NCBI GenBank assembly: GCA_918807975.1
Contig: OU964923.1
Location: 2,976,001-3,040,000 of the forward strand
DNA from: Aplidium turbinatum
Taxonomy: Eukaryota > Chordata > Ascidiacea > Aplousobranchia > Polyclinidae
Length of the DNA: 64,000 nucleotides
Direction of reading: 5' to 3'
Position 1 is the stretch's first letter. Each line of letters opens with the position of its first letter. The translations under genes were made by a program, and so were the position numbers. This document shows positions 10,961 through 21,330 of this stretch, in pieces. Under the pieces are notes generated by a model. The model had not been told where the DNA came from, made no database searches, and saw nothing but the letters and a program-made list of their open reading frames with translations.

Positions 10961-13575
10961 TAGTAAGGTCTATAATCGTCCCTTGAATGATTCAACTTTG
11001 AATCGAGCCAAGATCAACCAGCACTTGAACCAAATTACCAACAATGAAGGAGAAGAAATATTGATATCTGAAGTTGAGAAAGCCATTCAAGATCTGAAAT
11101 GTAATAAAGCTGCAGGAAAGGACAACATTTATCCAGAAATGCTAAAAGCACTCAATGGCATAAGTTTAAAACGCATACACAAATTATGTAATGAAATTTA
11201 TATGACTGGATTTATACCTAAAGAAATGAATGAAACTGTTTTGTCAGACTACCAAAGAAATCCAAGGCAAAGAACTGCAGTGACTTTAGAACATTAAGTT
11301 TGATCAGTCATGTATTGAAAATTTTGTTGAGAGTAATTTTATTAAGAAATCGAAAAACTATTGAGAATGAGGTTAGCATGACTCAAAGTGGATTTATCAG
11401 GGACGTGCAGTCAGGGGAGGCAGGTGAGGCAGTGCCTCACCTGCCAACATCTGGCAAAGCAAAAGTTATATCAAAGAAATGGTTAGCACAGAATAAATAT
11501 TTTTTGTTAAAAAGTAGTAAATATTGCACGTTTTTAGGTGCTTTAGTTTGTGTGAATTGCTGTAGTCGTGCCCCCTTTCCCCCAAATTTTACGTTTCTAC
11601 ACCCAAACTGTGCTTTAATTTGTTTCTGTTTCTGTGGCGATATTCCTATCGAGCGTTCATGTGGTCAAAATCGTTGAAATACGCAAAGAGAGGCAACGCC
11701 AGCTTTGCCTCACTTCAGATCAGAAAACTTCCATACACTGCACTATGCGTGCCTTTTTCTTTCGCAAAGTCGCCAGAAATCATCATGAACGATTTAGCTA
11801 CGATTTGAGGCACGCCTCAAATGTGACGTCACAGCTATGAAACCTTTTTCGTCAAGCTGGAGTGCCTGCGAGCCTACGTGGTATGTGACTTCTTGCAGCG
11901 TAAAGAATTGTTTCTTATAAAATGTAAATAAAATGGAGGAAGATTTAGTATCAAATCTGAGAGATTTTTAAAAACTAAACTTTCAATCCAAAGTTGAAGT
12001 CATAAATAAAGGAAGACCTGTTCCAAATTTATAAGGTTTGCATCAGACGACTGAACAAAAAAAAAATAACTTGCAACTTTCAAAGAGATTGGTACTCAAA
12101 AAAGAAGTGGCTGTGTGGCTATGCTTTAAAAATTGCCTTTTCTGCTTTCCCGTCTCTTATTTTCAATATCTAGTGATAATGTTTGGAGTAAAGAAGGGTC
12201 TCTACAACAAAGTCACAGATGTTTTAGTCCAAAAGGATAGGCGCATGGATTTTATTTTTAATAAATGTGAAAGCATGCTGCTAATTTTTTTGATTAGTAA
12301 GTTATGACACCGTTTTTGTTGTTAAAAAATTTTATTGTAAAAGTGACTTGAAAAAAGTAGTGCCTCACCATCTAGGAACCTCACCGCACGTCACTGGGAT
12401 TTATAACTGGTAAAGGAACACGAGAGGGTATACTTAATCTCAGAACAATTTGTGAGAGTTACAATGCAGTAAATAAAGATGTATAAGCATGTTTTATTGA
12501 TTATGAGAAAGCATTTGATAGAGTGAACCATGAGAAACTGATTCACTGTTTGTCCAATATTTGTATGAATGGCAAAGACTTACGTTTTATTATCAATTTC
12601 TACTGGAATCAAAAAGCATTTATTCGCATGGAAAAAGATTTGTCTAAAGGAATTGATATCAAGCGTGGAGTACGCCAAGGATGTGTACTTTCCCCATGTC
12701 TTTTTAATTTATATACAGAAATGATTTTTCGACCCATTGATGATATGAAAGGGGTAAAAGTTGGTGGCTTGAACATAACAAATTTACGCTATGCTGATGA
12801 TACTGTTCTGTTGGCTGAATCACAAAAAGATCTTCAAGAAATAGTGGACAATGTTAACTCAATTGGTAAAGAATTTAATGTGAAAATTAACGCTGAAAAG
12901 ACCAAATCAATGAAAATCTCAAAATCATCAGACACTCCAGTACTCCAAATTATAATTGACAATGAAGTTATACAAAAAGTAAAATCTTTTTCCTATGTTG
13001 GACATTTAATAACTGAAGATGGAGGTGTGACCATGAAATTTTGAGACGGATAGAAATTGCAAGAACTACATTTGGAAAAATGAAAAATATGTTAACCAAT
13101 CAACGTTTAAAATTACCAATTCGTCTCAGGATCTTAAAATGCTATATCTGTTCAACCCTACTATACAATTCTGAAACTTGGACAATGTCACAAAAAATGG
13201 AGAAACGGATCGATGCCTTCGAGCTCTGGACATACAGGCAAATGTTAAAACTTTCATGGAAACAAAAGATCACTAACGATGAAGTACTCTCCAAATTAAA
13301 TTCAGACCAAATTCTCTTACAAATAGTAAAAAGAAGAAAATTGAAGTATTTCGGACACACAATAAGGCAAAACTCATTACAAAGATCATTGATAGAAGGG
13401 AAGATAAACGGTAAAAGAAATAAAGGCAGACCAAGAATGATTTGGACAACAAACATCACAAAATGGACCAAATTAAACTATGAAAGTGCAGTACGAACAG
13501 CTCATGCTCGAGAACAATGGCGCATTGTATCTAACCCTCCACACGAGGAAGGAACATAATGATGATGAACCAAAG
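10961..13575 (+). mobile_element. LINE-B: RTE-like LINE, broken and split by a hAT element
   Basis: Plus-strand reverse transcriptase. Pieces run from N-K-A-A-G-K-D-N-I-Y (11100) through T-Q-S-G-F-I (11380), the hAT insertion, G-K-G-T-R-E-G (12410) and C-F-I-D-Y-E-K-A-F-D-R-V (12490). They continue with RRGVRQGCVLSPCLFNLY to catalytic L-R-Y-A-D-D-T-V (about 12790) and the thumb region to 13559. It has frame changes near 11240 and 13035 and a TAA at 12484, so it is inactive. The tail is (ATG)n, as in LINE-A, and the RT block G-K-D-L-R...Y-W is shared with it. The endonuclease part is missing. Confidence 0.85.
11398..12396. mobile_element. Nonautonomous hAT element inside LINE-B
   Basis: A 999-bp insertion with terminal inverted repeats CAGGGACGTGCAGT and, inverted, CAGTGACGTGCGGT. 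It is flanked by an exact 8-bp duplication, ggatttat (11390-11397 and 12397-12404), and removing it restores the RT reading T-Q-S-G-F-I-T-G-K-G-T-R-E-G. An 8-bp duplication and CAGGG ends are hAT hallmarks. A 27-bp palindrome lies just inside the left end (11419-11445). No transposase domain is recognisable. Confidence 0.9.
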
Positions 13576-13652
13576 CACTATTTACTATTCAGATTGTTTT
13601 CTTCTCCAATTGTCTGATCTGAACCAAGCATTGACAGCTTCATTTGAACAAA

Positions 13653-13896
13653 CCAGCTCAATGGCCGAGTGGTTTCGCCTTCGGCTCTGGTGCTGGTTGA
13701 TCTGAGATCGATTCCAGGTCGGGTCAAACCGAAGACTTTAAAAACGGTACCGATTGTGTTCTATCCTGCATAGCGCAGTGAGAATGAGTCGGGTAATAAT
13801 GTGATAACATCGTAAACCTGATATAAATTAAAAATGAGCCCTGTCGCTAAAAGACCTTAGCTGTTGTAAAGCGACAATAAATAAAAGCCATATTAT
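13653..13896 (+). repeat. tRNA-derived SINE with a LINE-matched tail
   Basis: The head carries a pol III A box (tggccgagtgg, 13662-13672) and a B box (gagatcgattcc, 13704-13715) spaced as in a tRNA gene. A body and AT-rich tail follow. Near-identical 12-bp flanks (catttgaacaaa at 13641-13652, catttaaacaaa at 13897-13908) are its target duplication. The tail (ctgtcgctaaaagacc, then tgttgtaaagcgaca) is almost the same as the 3' end of the LINE at 24773-33495, on the other strand. This is the usual sign of a SINE mobilised by that LINE family. Confidence 0.85.
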
Positions 13897-13959
13897 CATT
13901 TAAACAAATGTACTCTATGAGTTTATACGAGTTTGGACAATAGATTCCCTTGTCATTGA

Positions 13960-14885
13960 ATTATTCTTGATAACTTTGCCATTGTTGGTAATTGTTCACT
14001 GACGTAGAACAGATCAACGTTGCTGCTATCCGCATATGAATTTATCCATTGATAGTAGGCTATGTGAAATTTTCTTTTTCAAATTGTGTTCTTACAATAA
14101 GGCCAGGCACGACCTACTAGAATACGGCCAAATATGTTGCTATTTGAGAAAATTTCTAAGAGTCTGATTTGTTGCAATCATAGCCATGACTAACCGGTCA
14201 TCTTCCCATTTCCAGAAGTAAGTAAAATAAGCAATATTTGCACCTAGACATATGTTTGGCTTGTTTAACCAGATGTTGGGAATGTACGTTGAGCACAGTT
14301 TACACAATAATGTAATATGTAAGACTTTCTAACTGCACCCTGGAGGTGTATCGTTTGGTGTATCGCTTTTGGTGCAATTGCATGTTCCATTTAAAGTATC
14401 AAGGATTTTTTGTGAATTCTATGTTGTAAGCTGTTCATTTGATGTGCCAATTTAAATTTTAGTTCGTATTGTTTATCGCCAAGTTTAATTTTGCAAGTAA
14501 AATATGGCAATTGGCAAACGATCTTGCTATACAAAAACCTAACGACTGTATGATGAGACTACTGCCAGGATGCAGTTGGAAAGTCTTTCATATTTTACAT
14601 TATTATTGCATAAGTTGTGCTTAACATATTGTACATATCTAATCTCCTGCAAAACAAGCCAAAAATGTGTCTAGATGCAAATATTGCTTATTTTACAGAC
14701 TTCTGTAAGTGAGAAAATGACAAGTTTGGCATGGCCATGATTGTAACAATTAAGACTCTTAGAAATTTTCCCAAATAGCAACATATTTGGTCGTGTTCTA
14801 GTAGACCATGGGCCAGGGTAATTCGTTGTTAACGTAATTGGTGCTGGAAGAATTGTTTCAATGGTTAGAAGTGAAAGTATCTATG
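13960..14885 (-). pseudogene. Broken paralogue of the unrecognised domain exon, split by a MITE
   Basis: Two segments (14811-14885 and 13960-14100) align with the exon at 8392-8735. The first gives L-S-L-L-T-I-E-T-I-L-P-A-P. The second gives RTQFEKENFT, then A-D-S-S-N-V, with T-N-N-G near the end. The reading frame is disturbed by stops and small insertions, and a 703-bp MITE sits between the halves. With the signal exon at 15485-15530 it forms a dead second gene copy in the same orientation. Confidence 0.7.
14108..14810. mobile_element. Long-inverted-repeat MITE
   Basis: A 703-bp element with inverted arms of about 240 bp each. The left arm begins CACGACCTACTAGAA, and the right arm in reverse complement begins CATGGTCTACTAGAA. 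Both continue through accaaatatgttgctattt. The 7-bp repeat ggccagg lies on both sides (14101-14107 and 14811-14817). The arms differ at roughly one base in eight, so it is not young. There is no coding capacity. The 7 to 8 bp duplication would suit a hAT relative. Confidence 0.75.
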
Positions 14886-15484
14886 AAAAGCAAATTGGTT
14901 GTTTTCAAAAATTTCCCAAAATCACACAACAAATAATACTCATGGGAATTGCAGTCTGTTCTCTTTGTTATTTCTGTATTAGGCCATAAAAAGGCATTTA
15001 ACATCCAACTTATGATTGTCTATTTCTTCTGTAGAGGTTTACAAATTTCACAAACGCATGGCCTATGGTATAATTTCTTTTTATTATAGGATTTTAATAT
15101 GTAGGTCGATGTTATAGACACCTGAAAGACTAGGACTACAACTTGCAATCTGGAGAGTTACAGTAGATAGCCTAGGCCTACATATTGACACTATCTTCAC
15201 ACCCTGTGTCCTTTTGATTGATTGGAGTAATGCTCGTGGCCCAATGATCATATAAACGTAATAAAAACCATTTACTTACTTAAAGTTTGCTTAAAAACAT
15301 TGGGTAAATATTATTCTCACTGCAAGTAACTGACTTTAAACTTAGTTTCAGTACAGTACAGAAATGCTTTTTGGTGATAATAAAATTCTTGTAATCATTG
15401 CACCGAAAACTGCCCTGCTTCTAAGTTATATTACTACAAAAGTGCGATTTATTGCTCAAAGTGCAAGTATTTGAAGTCACTTAC
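14886..15484 (-). other. Intron of the dead gene copy
   Basis: About 600 bp between the signal exon and the broken domain exon. No other element is recognised in it. Confidence 0.4.
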
Positions 15485-15530
15485 CTTTTATCTTCCATGT
15501 TACAAACAAGCATACAATTACCAACCGCAT
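15485..15530 (-). CDS. Signal-peptide exon of gene copy 2
   Basis: An ATG on the minus strand at 15530 opens MRLVIVCLFVTWKIK and runs into a GTAAGT donor in phase 1. A short basic start and a hydrophobic core of about eight residues fit a secretion signal. Its phase and 3' sequence match the putative signal exon of copy 1 (10708). The next exon downstream (13960-14885) is broken, so this copy is probably a pseudogene even though the exon looks intact. Confidence 0.5.
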
Positions 15531-16164
15531 TTTACAACAAAACCACCAATTGTAAATTGTTCCTGATGATTTATCTTTCAAAGAAAGAAAAAAAAAAAAC
15601 ACTGGTAAAAATGTTGCCAGCAGTTTGCTATTATGCTTGCTATCTTATGTTTATATCCCTGCAATACCCTTTCAAACATCAATTGATTTAGCTTTTTACA
15701 CAAAAAATCGAGCACATGAGATGACTCAATTTGTTTTCTTTCAACAAGCATTTACAAATTTTGATTCTGCGATGAAATCTGCAATTGGTTATCTGCTTTC
15801 GCTAAATAGTAAGCACGTTACAAAAGACGTCAGTTCTAAACCCATCGAGTGCGAGAGGTTATGTTTTTGACGAAGACATACAAGACATGGCAGAAAGAGG
15901 ACGCAAAAGATTATCTTCCTTTCCTCTTTGACTGACTTAATCTTAATCCTTTACCAATCGCACACTATAACAGTAGCTTTAATGCATCAAACTTTTGTTA
16001 TACTGTATATGCAAAATAGCAGCATGCTTAACAGATATTATTCTCACTTGGGAAATATACTCACAAGAAAGCCTACGTGATAAATCTACCTTGTAGCTAA
16101 CAGGAAATGCTTACAGCTCAATTGTTTTTTTGTCAGTCAACTTTCCTAGGACAAAAAAATATAT
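15531..16164. other. Upstream noncoding region
   Basis: This is the region 5' of the signal exon, where a promoter of the minus-strand gene would sit. It is AT-rich with no firm TATA or other motif and no identified repeat. Confidence 0.3.
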
Positions 16165-16369
16165 AAAATTCATCTGATTTTGGTTTACGCCAATTGAGCA
16201 CTTTACTGGAGGCACCTTGCTATGCATTGCGCAAAGCTCACTGCTTGCAGTTTGAGCACTTTGGCAAGGTTGGCAGTAGTACCATTTTTGGTTACTGATT
16301 AGGTACCACAAATGGGAAAATGTCACATGGAGATATATATATCTTCATGGCCATTATTCCAGTGTAACT

Positions 16370-16418
16370 ACTGCACTGATGAGACCGGGAGGTCGAAACG
16401 GTGTGCACTGTCTGCAGT
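16370..16418 (+). ncRNA. Hammerhead ribozyme, unit 1
   Basis: Stem I pairs actgca (16370-16375) with tgcagt (16413-16418). The core is CTGATGA (16376-16382) and GAAA (16395-16398). Stem II is GACC/GGTC closed by a GGGA loop. Stem III starts at the last A of GAAA (16398): five pairs, ACGGT with ACTGT (one G-U), with loop GTGC. Cleavage is expected after GTC, between 16412 and 16413. All conserved core positions are present. This is type I topology with stem I open to the flanks. Confidence 0.92.
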
Positions 16419-16619
16419 TATTGACGCTCTTGGTTTACGCCAATTGAGCACTTTACTGGAGGCACCTTGCTATGCATTGCGCAAAGCTCACTGCTTGCAG
16501 TTTGAGCACTTTGGCAAGGTTGGCAGTAGTACCATTTTTGGTTACTGATTAGGTACCACAAATGGGAAAATGTCACATGGAGATATATATATCTTCATGG
16601 CCATTATTCCAGTGTAACT

Positions 16620-16668
16620 ACTGCACTGATGAGACCGGGAGGTCGAAACGGTGTGCACTGTCTGCAGT
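16620..16668 (+). ncRNA. Hammerhead ribozyme, unit 2
   Basis: The same sequence and folding as unit 1, displaced by 250 bp. The predicted cleavage site is between 16662 and 16663. Cleavage here and in unit 1 would free a 250-nt monomer. Confidence 0.92.
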
Positions 16669-16869
16669 TATTGACGCTCTTGGTTTACGCCAATTGAGCA
16701 CTTTACTGGAGGCACCTTGCTATGCATTGCGCAAAGCTCACTGCTTGCAGTTTGAGCACTTTGGCAAGGTTGGCAGTAGTACCATTTTTGGTTACTGATT
16801 AGGTACCACAAATGGGAAAATGTCACATGGAGATATATATATCTTCATGGCCATTATTCCAGTGTAACT

Positions 16870-16918
16870 ACTGCACTGATGAGACCGGGAGGTCGAAACG
16901 GTGTGCACTGTCTGCAGT
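16870..16918 (+). ncRNA. Hammerhead ribozyme, unit 3
   Basis: The third copy, with predicted cleavage between 16912 and 16913. The array ends one base after stem I of this ribozyme, so the final unit still has a complete fold. Confidence 0.92.
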
Positions 16919-16934
16919 TAAAATTCATCTGATT

Positions 16935-17347
16935 ATTATATGTGCTCAAGAAAACTGTCATTCAGGCTGCACTATGTTACTGAAGTCTGCACGTTATCTG
17001 GTCAACAGATCGAAGTAATATCTTTTTATGAGTTTTTCAGCTGACTATGAATCTCTGCAACGTGTTTGCACAAAGTCATTCAGCCTATATGAAGGAAATT
17101 ATTTTTATTGTTACGACCAGCTTTTCTAACCCATTCATTTTAAGATTGTGTACAGTGTACAATATTCTGAATTCAGGCAATAAAGATTCATTCAATCAAA
17201 TCAAATTTTGATTTGTATAAAACACTTTCACTTTACAAATTTACAATCAATGCATAGAATGAAATACGATTAGTCTAACAGTTAACAGTTAGTTAACAGT
17301 TAGTCTAACAGTTAACATTAGTCTAACAGTTTATTAGCCAGTTATTG
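16935..17347. other. Spacer with a short tandem motif
   Basis: Noncoding. Positions 17275-17335 hold several copies of a motif close to agtctaacagttaac just before the truncated 5' end of LINE-C. Confidence 0.5.
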
Positions 17348-18287
17348 TGAGTCTAAATAAAAACATAGAAAAACTAGATGAACTCCTTTCTGACATTTTA
17401 AAACCAATAGATATAGGCTACTCTGTTTGACTGAAACACGACTAGCCACTAGCACTGAAAGTCTCGTTCGGCTTCCTGGGTACGAATTAATTAACGTGAA
17501 TTCCAGCACAAAAGCAGGAGGAGCTGGGTTCTACTTATCAAATAAATTAATTTTCAATAACTTAGACACTCTCCGCCTTAATTTAAAAAACTGTGAAGAC
17601 GTCTGGGCTGAAATCTTGTTGCCTAACAATGAGTTCCTTATCATCGGATCGATTTACCGCGATCCTTCTAGCGACATAGGCTCCTTTTAGAAAAGCTTTA
17701 TTAATTTGATTAAATCATTCAAACCTAAGCAGAAGTATCTGATCCTAGGTGACTTCAACATCGACTTTGGAAAGTATAATGAAAACAATAAATTCAAACT
17801 TTACTTTGATGAAGTTACCGCTGCGGGTGCGTTACAACTAATAAACATGCCAACTAGAATAACTACAACTACCAGCACAATTATTGATCACATTTACACC
17901 AACTGTTTACACGCCCATAAAATGAAACCCTTTGTAATTTCAAGTGACGTATCGGATCACTTGCCCATTATGGTCAAAACAAACTTTACGGCATCACATA
18001 AAGAGCAGTCGAGGCCATTGATTCAAAAAATCACCGCACAAAGGCTTGAAAAATATCTATCTGATCTTGAATCTATCCTTCAAACTCCAACCGCAATAAG
18101 CAGTAATAGTATTGAATGGCTTATTGCTAAAATGATCTTCTTAACAAACCTACAATTTCCTAAAGTTAAACAAACACGTAAACAACATTTCTCATCAGGT
18201 AAACCTTGGATTTCTAATCGTATCTTGAAGCTTAACAAAAAACAAAATAAACTTTTTCGAAAATTTCTCAAAAATAAGGATCCCACG

Positions 18288-18438
18288 TGTTGTGTTAGTC
18301 TCGAATGACGACAAAAACCTCAGTCATCGCTCACGTAGCAGTCCTTGCGTCGCCCAACGGCAGGTACGCACACAGTGCTGCGTAATTACCATTGCGTGGC
18401 GTCTCAGGGCATAACATGTATTATGCCTTTACACTACA
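18288..18438 (-). repeat. 3' LTR of Gypsy-1
   Basis: 151 bp, TG...CA ends, next to the target duplication ccacg. A purine-rich tract (ttgggcggaga on the minus strand) borders it inside the element. Confidence 0.85.
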
Positions 18439-18775
18439 TCTCCGCCCAAGCATCGAGGTACTGTAAAGACACCATACAGAAACAGGTGTATAATCACACA
18501 TTGCAAATACAGTACAATAAACAGAATAAGTTTTCACACGGTTCATGGGAAGATAATAGGGTACGGTATTAAATAAGATCAGTTAAGCTTCTGTGAGCAA
18601 GTCTCATGTATACAAGTTAAACAATCATGAAACTTCGCGGAACGTTGTCAACTTTCCTATCGTAAGACACTTTCAAGGAAATATGGTAAATTAAAACAAT
18701 TAACAAACAAAACTAGTAAGATACAACTATAGTCCTACATTATCTCCCCCCCCAAAAAACACAAGACGTAAACAG
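18439..18775 (-). other. 3' untranslated part of Gypsy-1
   Basis: 337 bp between the integrase end and the 3' LTR. It holds a second purine run on the minus strand near 18745 but no coding sequence. Confidence 0.6.
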
Positions 18776-19820
18776 TTAATATGACAAGCGTTCAGGTGGT
18801 TTTGAGATCCTGCCGGATCTTGTTCTTGTAGATTGGACGTCGCTGGTCTCCGTATTTGCTTCGTTGTTAACTAAGTGATTGTCAATAGAATGAGAGATTT
18901 CACATTTCACGCTAGGCCTACTACTTATATCAAATTCACCAGCCTGTGGTATTTTTACCAATGCGCTGCGGTTTCCACGAACTGATGTTCCTTGATTGGT
19001 GTCTATGATGTATGACCGTTTGGCGTCATACTCGTTTCTCACGAACCCCTTCTGCGTGGCACTGCTGTCTCTAACAAACACCTCATCACCTGGATGGAGG
19101 GTGGGTAGCGGTCTCGCTCCATGGTGACGGTCAAAGTCTTTTTTTTGTTTGATTTGATCCTCAAGGTCAAGCTTACGGACAAGTGCAAAATCTGGCCAAT
19201 TTGGCAGCAAGTTGTCGGGAAAACATGGAAGTTTTGTCCGGAGCTTGCGGCCCATCATCAACTCTGATGGAGAAAATCCATTCCTCAATGGCGTCGAACG
19301 ATAAGCCAACATTGCCAAGTAGGGATCTTTACATTTGTCGAGAAATGTCTTCATGGTTCTGACGGCTCTTTCGGCTTCGCCATTAGATTGTGGATATCTA
19401 GGACTAGACGTAACATGAGTTATGCTAAAATCTTCTACAAAATTTGAAAAGTCTCGGCTCTTATACTGCGGGCCGTTGTCAGAAACTAGTATCTCGGGAA
19501 TGCCATAACGAGAAAACATAGACTTCATGTGATTAATAATGGAAGGAGATGTTATACTAGCTAACAAGGATAATTCGATCCATCTCGAAAAATAGTCTAT
19601 CAGTAAAAGATACTTCTTACCTTTGAACTCAAATAGATCACTCGCTATTTTTTGCCATGGTCTGCTCGGTCTTTCCACGGGCAGCATTGGTTCACACCGA
19701 TTGCGGGAATGTTCCGCGCAACAAACACAACTCCTCACCATTTCCTCGACTTGTTTACTCATTCCTGGCCACCAAATTGCATCGCGAGCTCGTTTGGTAC
19801 TGCTGAAGTTTGCAGTGTAA

Positions 19821-21055
19821 ATTTGATAGTGTTAGCATGATTTTAGATGGTTAAATTTGGTAAGAAAAAGTAGAAAAGCAAATAAAGCGGCCCAGTGATC
19901 CAAGTTGCATGTTTTAAGCTACTTGCTGGCTTAGGTATCATGGTTTTCACCGCTGTCTACTGGTATTAGTGCCAAAGTAAAAATGTTGCTGGACTTGACA
20001 CAATACAAAAACCACAATTGGGACGTGTGTGGAGATTTTAAAATGATTGCTTTGTTGTTGGGTTTGCAAGGAGGCTATACCAAACATTATTGCATTCTTT
20101 GTTTGTGGAATAGCAGAGCAGATGAGCAGCACTACTTGAAAAAAGACTGGCCAGTGGCCAGTGGCCAGTGGGGACTGGCCAGTGGCCAGTACGGGAAGAA
20201 CTCACCCCAGGCTTCCACAATGTCAAAAATGTACCCCTCATTGAAAGGAGTAAAGTATTACTTCCACCTTTACATATAAAACTTGGGCTTGCTAAACAGT
20301 TTGTCAAAGCATTGGGACCAGCAAGTTGTGCCTTTCAACACATTCGCTCTATGTTTCCAAACCTTTCTGAAGCTAAAGTAAAGGGTGGGATATTGGCCCC
20401 AAACAAGGAAAATGTTGGCATCAAAAGAACTGGAGGAATCAATGACTGCTTTGGAAAAACGTGCTTGGCAAGCTTTTCGAATGACAGTGGAAGGATTTCT
20501 TGGTAACCTTAGAAGAGAAGACCACGTTATGAATTTCAAATTTGATTGAAAGCTACCAAAAGCTTGGATGCCGCATGTCCATAAAATTGCACTATTTGCA
20601 TTCTCATTTGGACTTTTTCCGTGATAACTTGGGCCATGTAAGCGAGGAGCATGGTGAACGGTTTCATCAAGACATTTCAGTTATGGAAAAATGCTACCAA
20701 GGGAGGTGGGATGAAGTCATGATATAAGATTACATTTGGAGTGTGGTACGGGAGTTTGACACCACATACAAACGAAAGACCCTTTCCAATGTGCATTTTT
20801 AATCAAGTGTCCATACTGTTTGTCTTACTGTGTGTTTATTGTGTTTTTTTTAGATGTGGTCCACAATTTTTACGCCATGTAAGAGATATTTGTAATGAAT
20901 ATAACTTGAAATCATGATTTCATAAAATTATAAATTGTGACGGACCCATTGACATTACAAAAATTTTAACGGCATTTTTGAAATCAGCGACCCAAACAAC
21001 ATACGAAAACACTCTAAAATTAGAATAAACAAAATGTTTCAAAAAAATTGTTGTC
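19821..21055 (+). mobile_element. DNA-transposon-derived insertion in Gypsy-1
   Basis: A 1235-bp insertion between exact 8-bp copies of cagtgtaa (19813-19820 and 21056-21063). Its plus strand encodes a broken protein of a repeated animal family that I know only as transposon-like: Q-Y-K-N-H-N-W-D-V-C-G-D-F-K, then L-H-I-K-L-G-L-A-K-Q-F-V-K, then LHYLHSHLDFF and EEHGERFHQDIS. A ggccagt minisatellite expansion (20153-20190) lies in the coding part and shifts the frame. I found no clear terminal inverted repeats, so the superfamily is open. An 8-bp duplication would fit hAT. Confidence 0.65.
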
Positions 21056-21330
21056 CAGTGTAATCTCACAGCACACTGAGTCATCAGCCAGACGTTCTTT
21101 GATTTGTTGTAGACGACTCTCCGTAGCTGGCAGCGATTCAACGAGAGAACAAACGAAAGCGTGGACCTGCTGACAGTCATCTTCGTCTGTTTTGGAAGGT
21201 GGTTCTACCGGAGCTCTGGAGAGTGCGTCTGCAAGGATTAGGTCTTTTCCTGGAATTTGCAAAACAAAATAAAAAAACGCATTAGGCGAATCCGAAACCG
21301 TTGCAGTCGTGGCGTCAATTCTGCTAACGA

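Larger units (their letters stand above)
16180..16919 (+). mobile_element. Retrozyme-like tandem array with hammerhead ribozymes
   Basis: Three head-to-tail units of exactly 250 bp start at 16180, 16430 and 16680, the last lacking its final 10 bases. They look identical by eye. The array sits between perfect 15-bp copies of aaaattcatctgatt (16165-16179 and 16920-16934), a retroposition-type target duplication. Each unit carries a full type I hammerhead near its 3' end. Known animal retrozymes are short tandem repeats with type I hammerheads that give small circular RNAs and borrow a reverse transcriptase. A 78-codon open frame in each unit looks accidental. Confidence 0.88.

Noticed and set aside
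16312-17018. Repeated 78-codon open frames inside the retrozyme-like units
   Set aside because: They arise from the tandem repeat, have no domain, and a 250-nt unit is not a multiple of three, so an endless circular frame is not kept. The ribozyme explains the conservation better.
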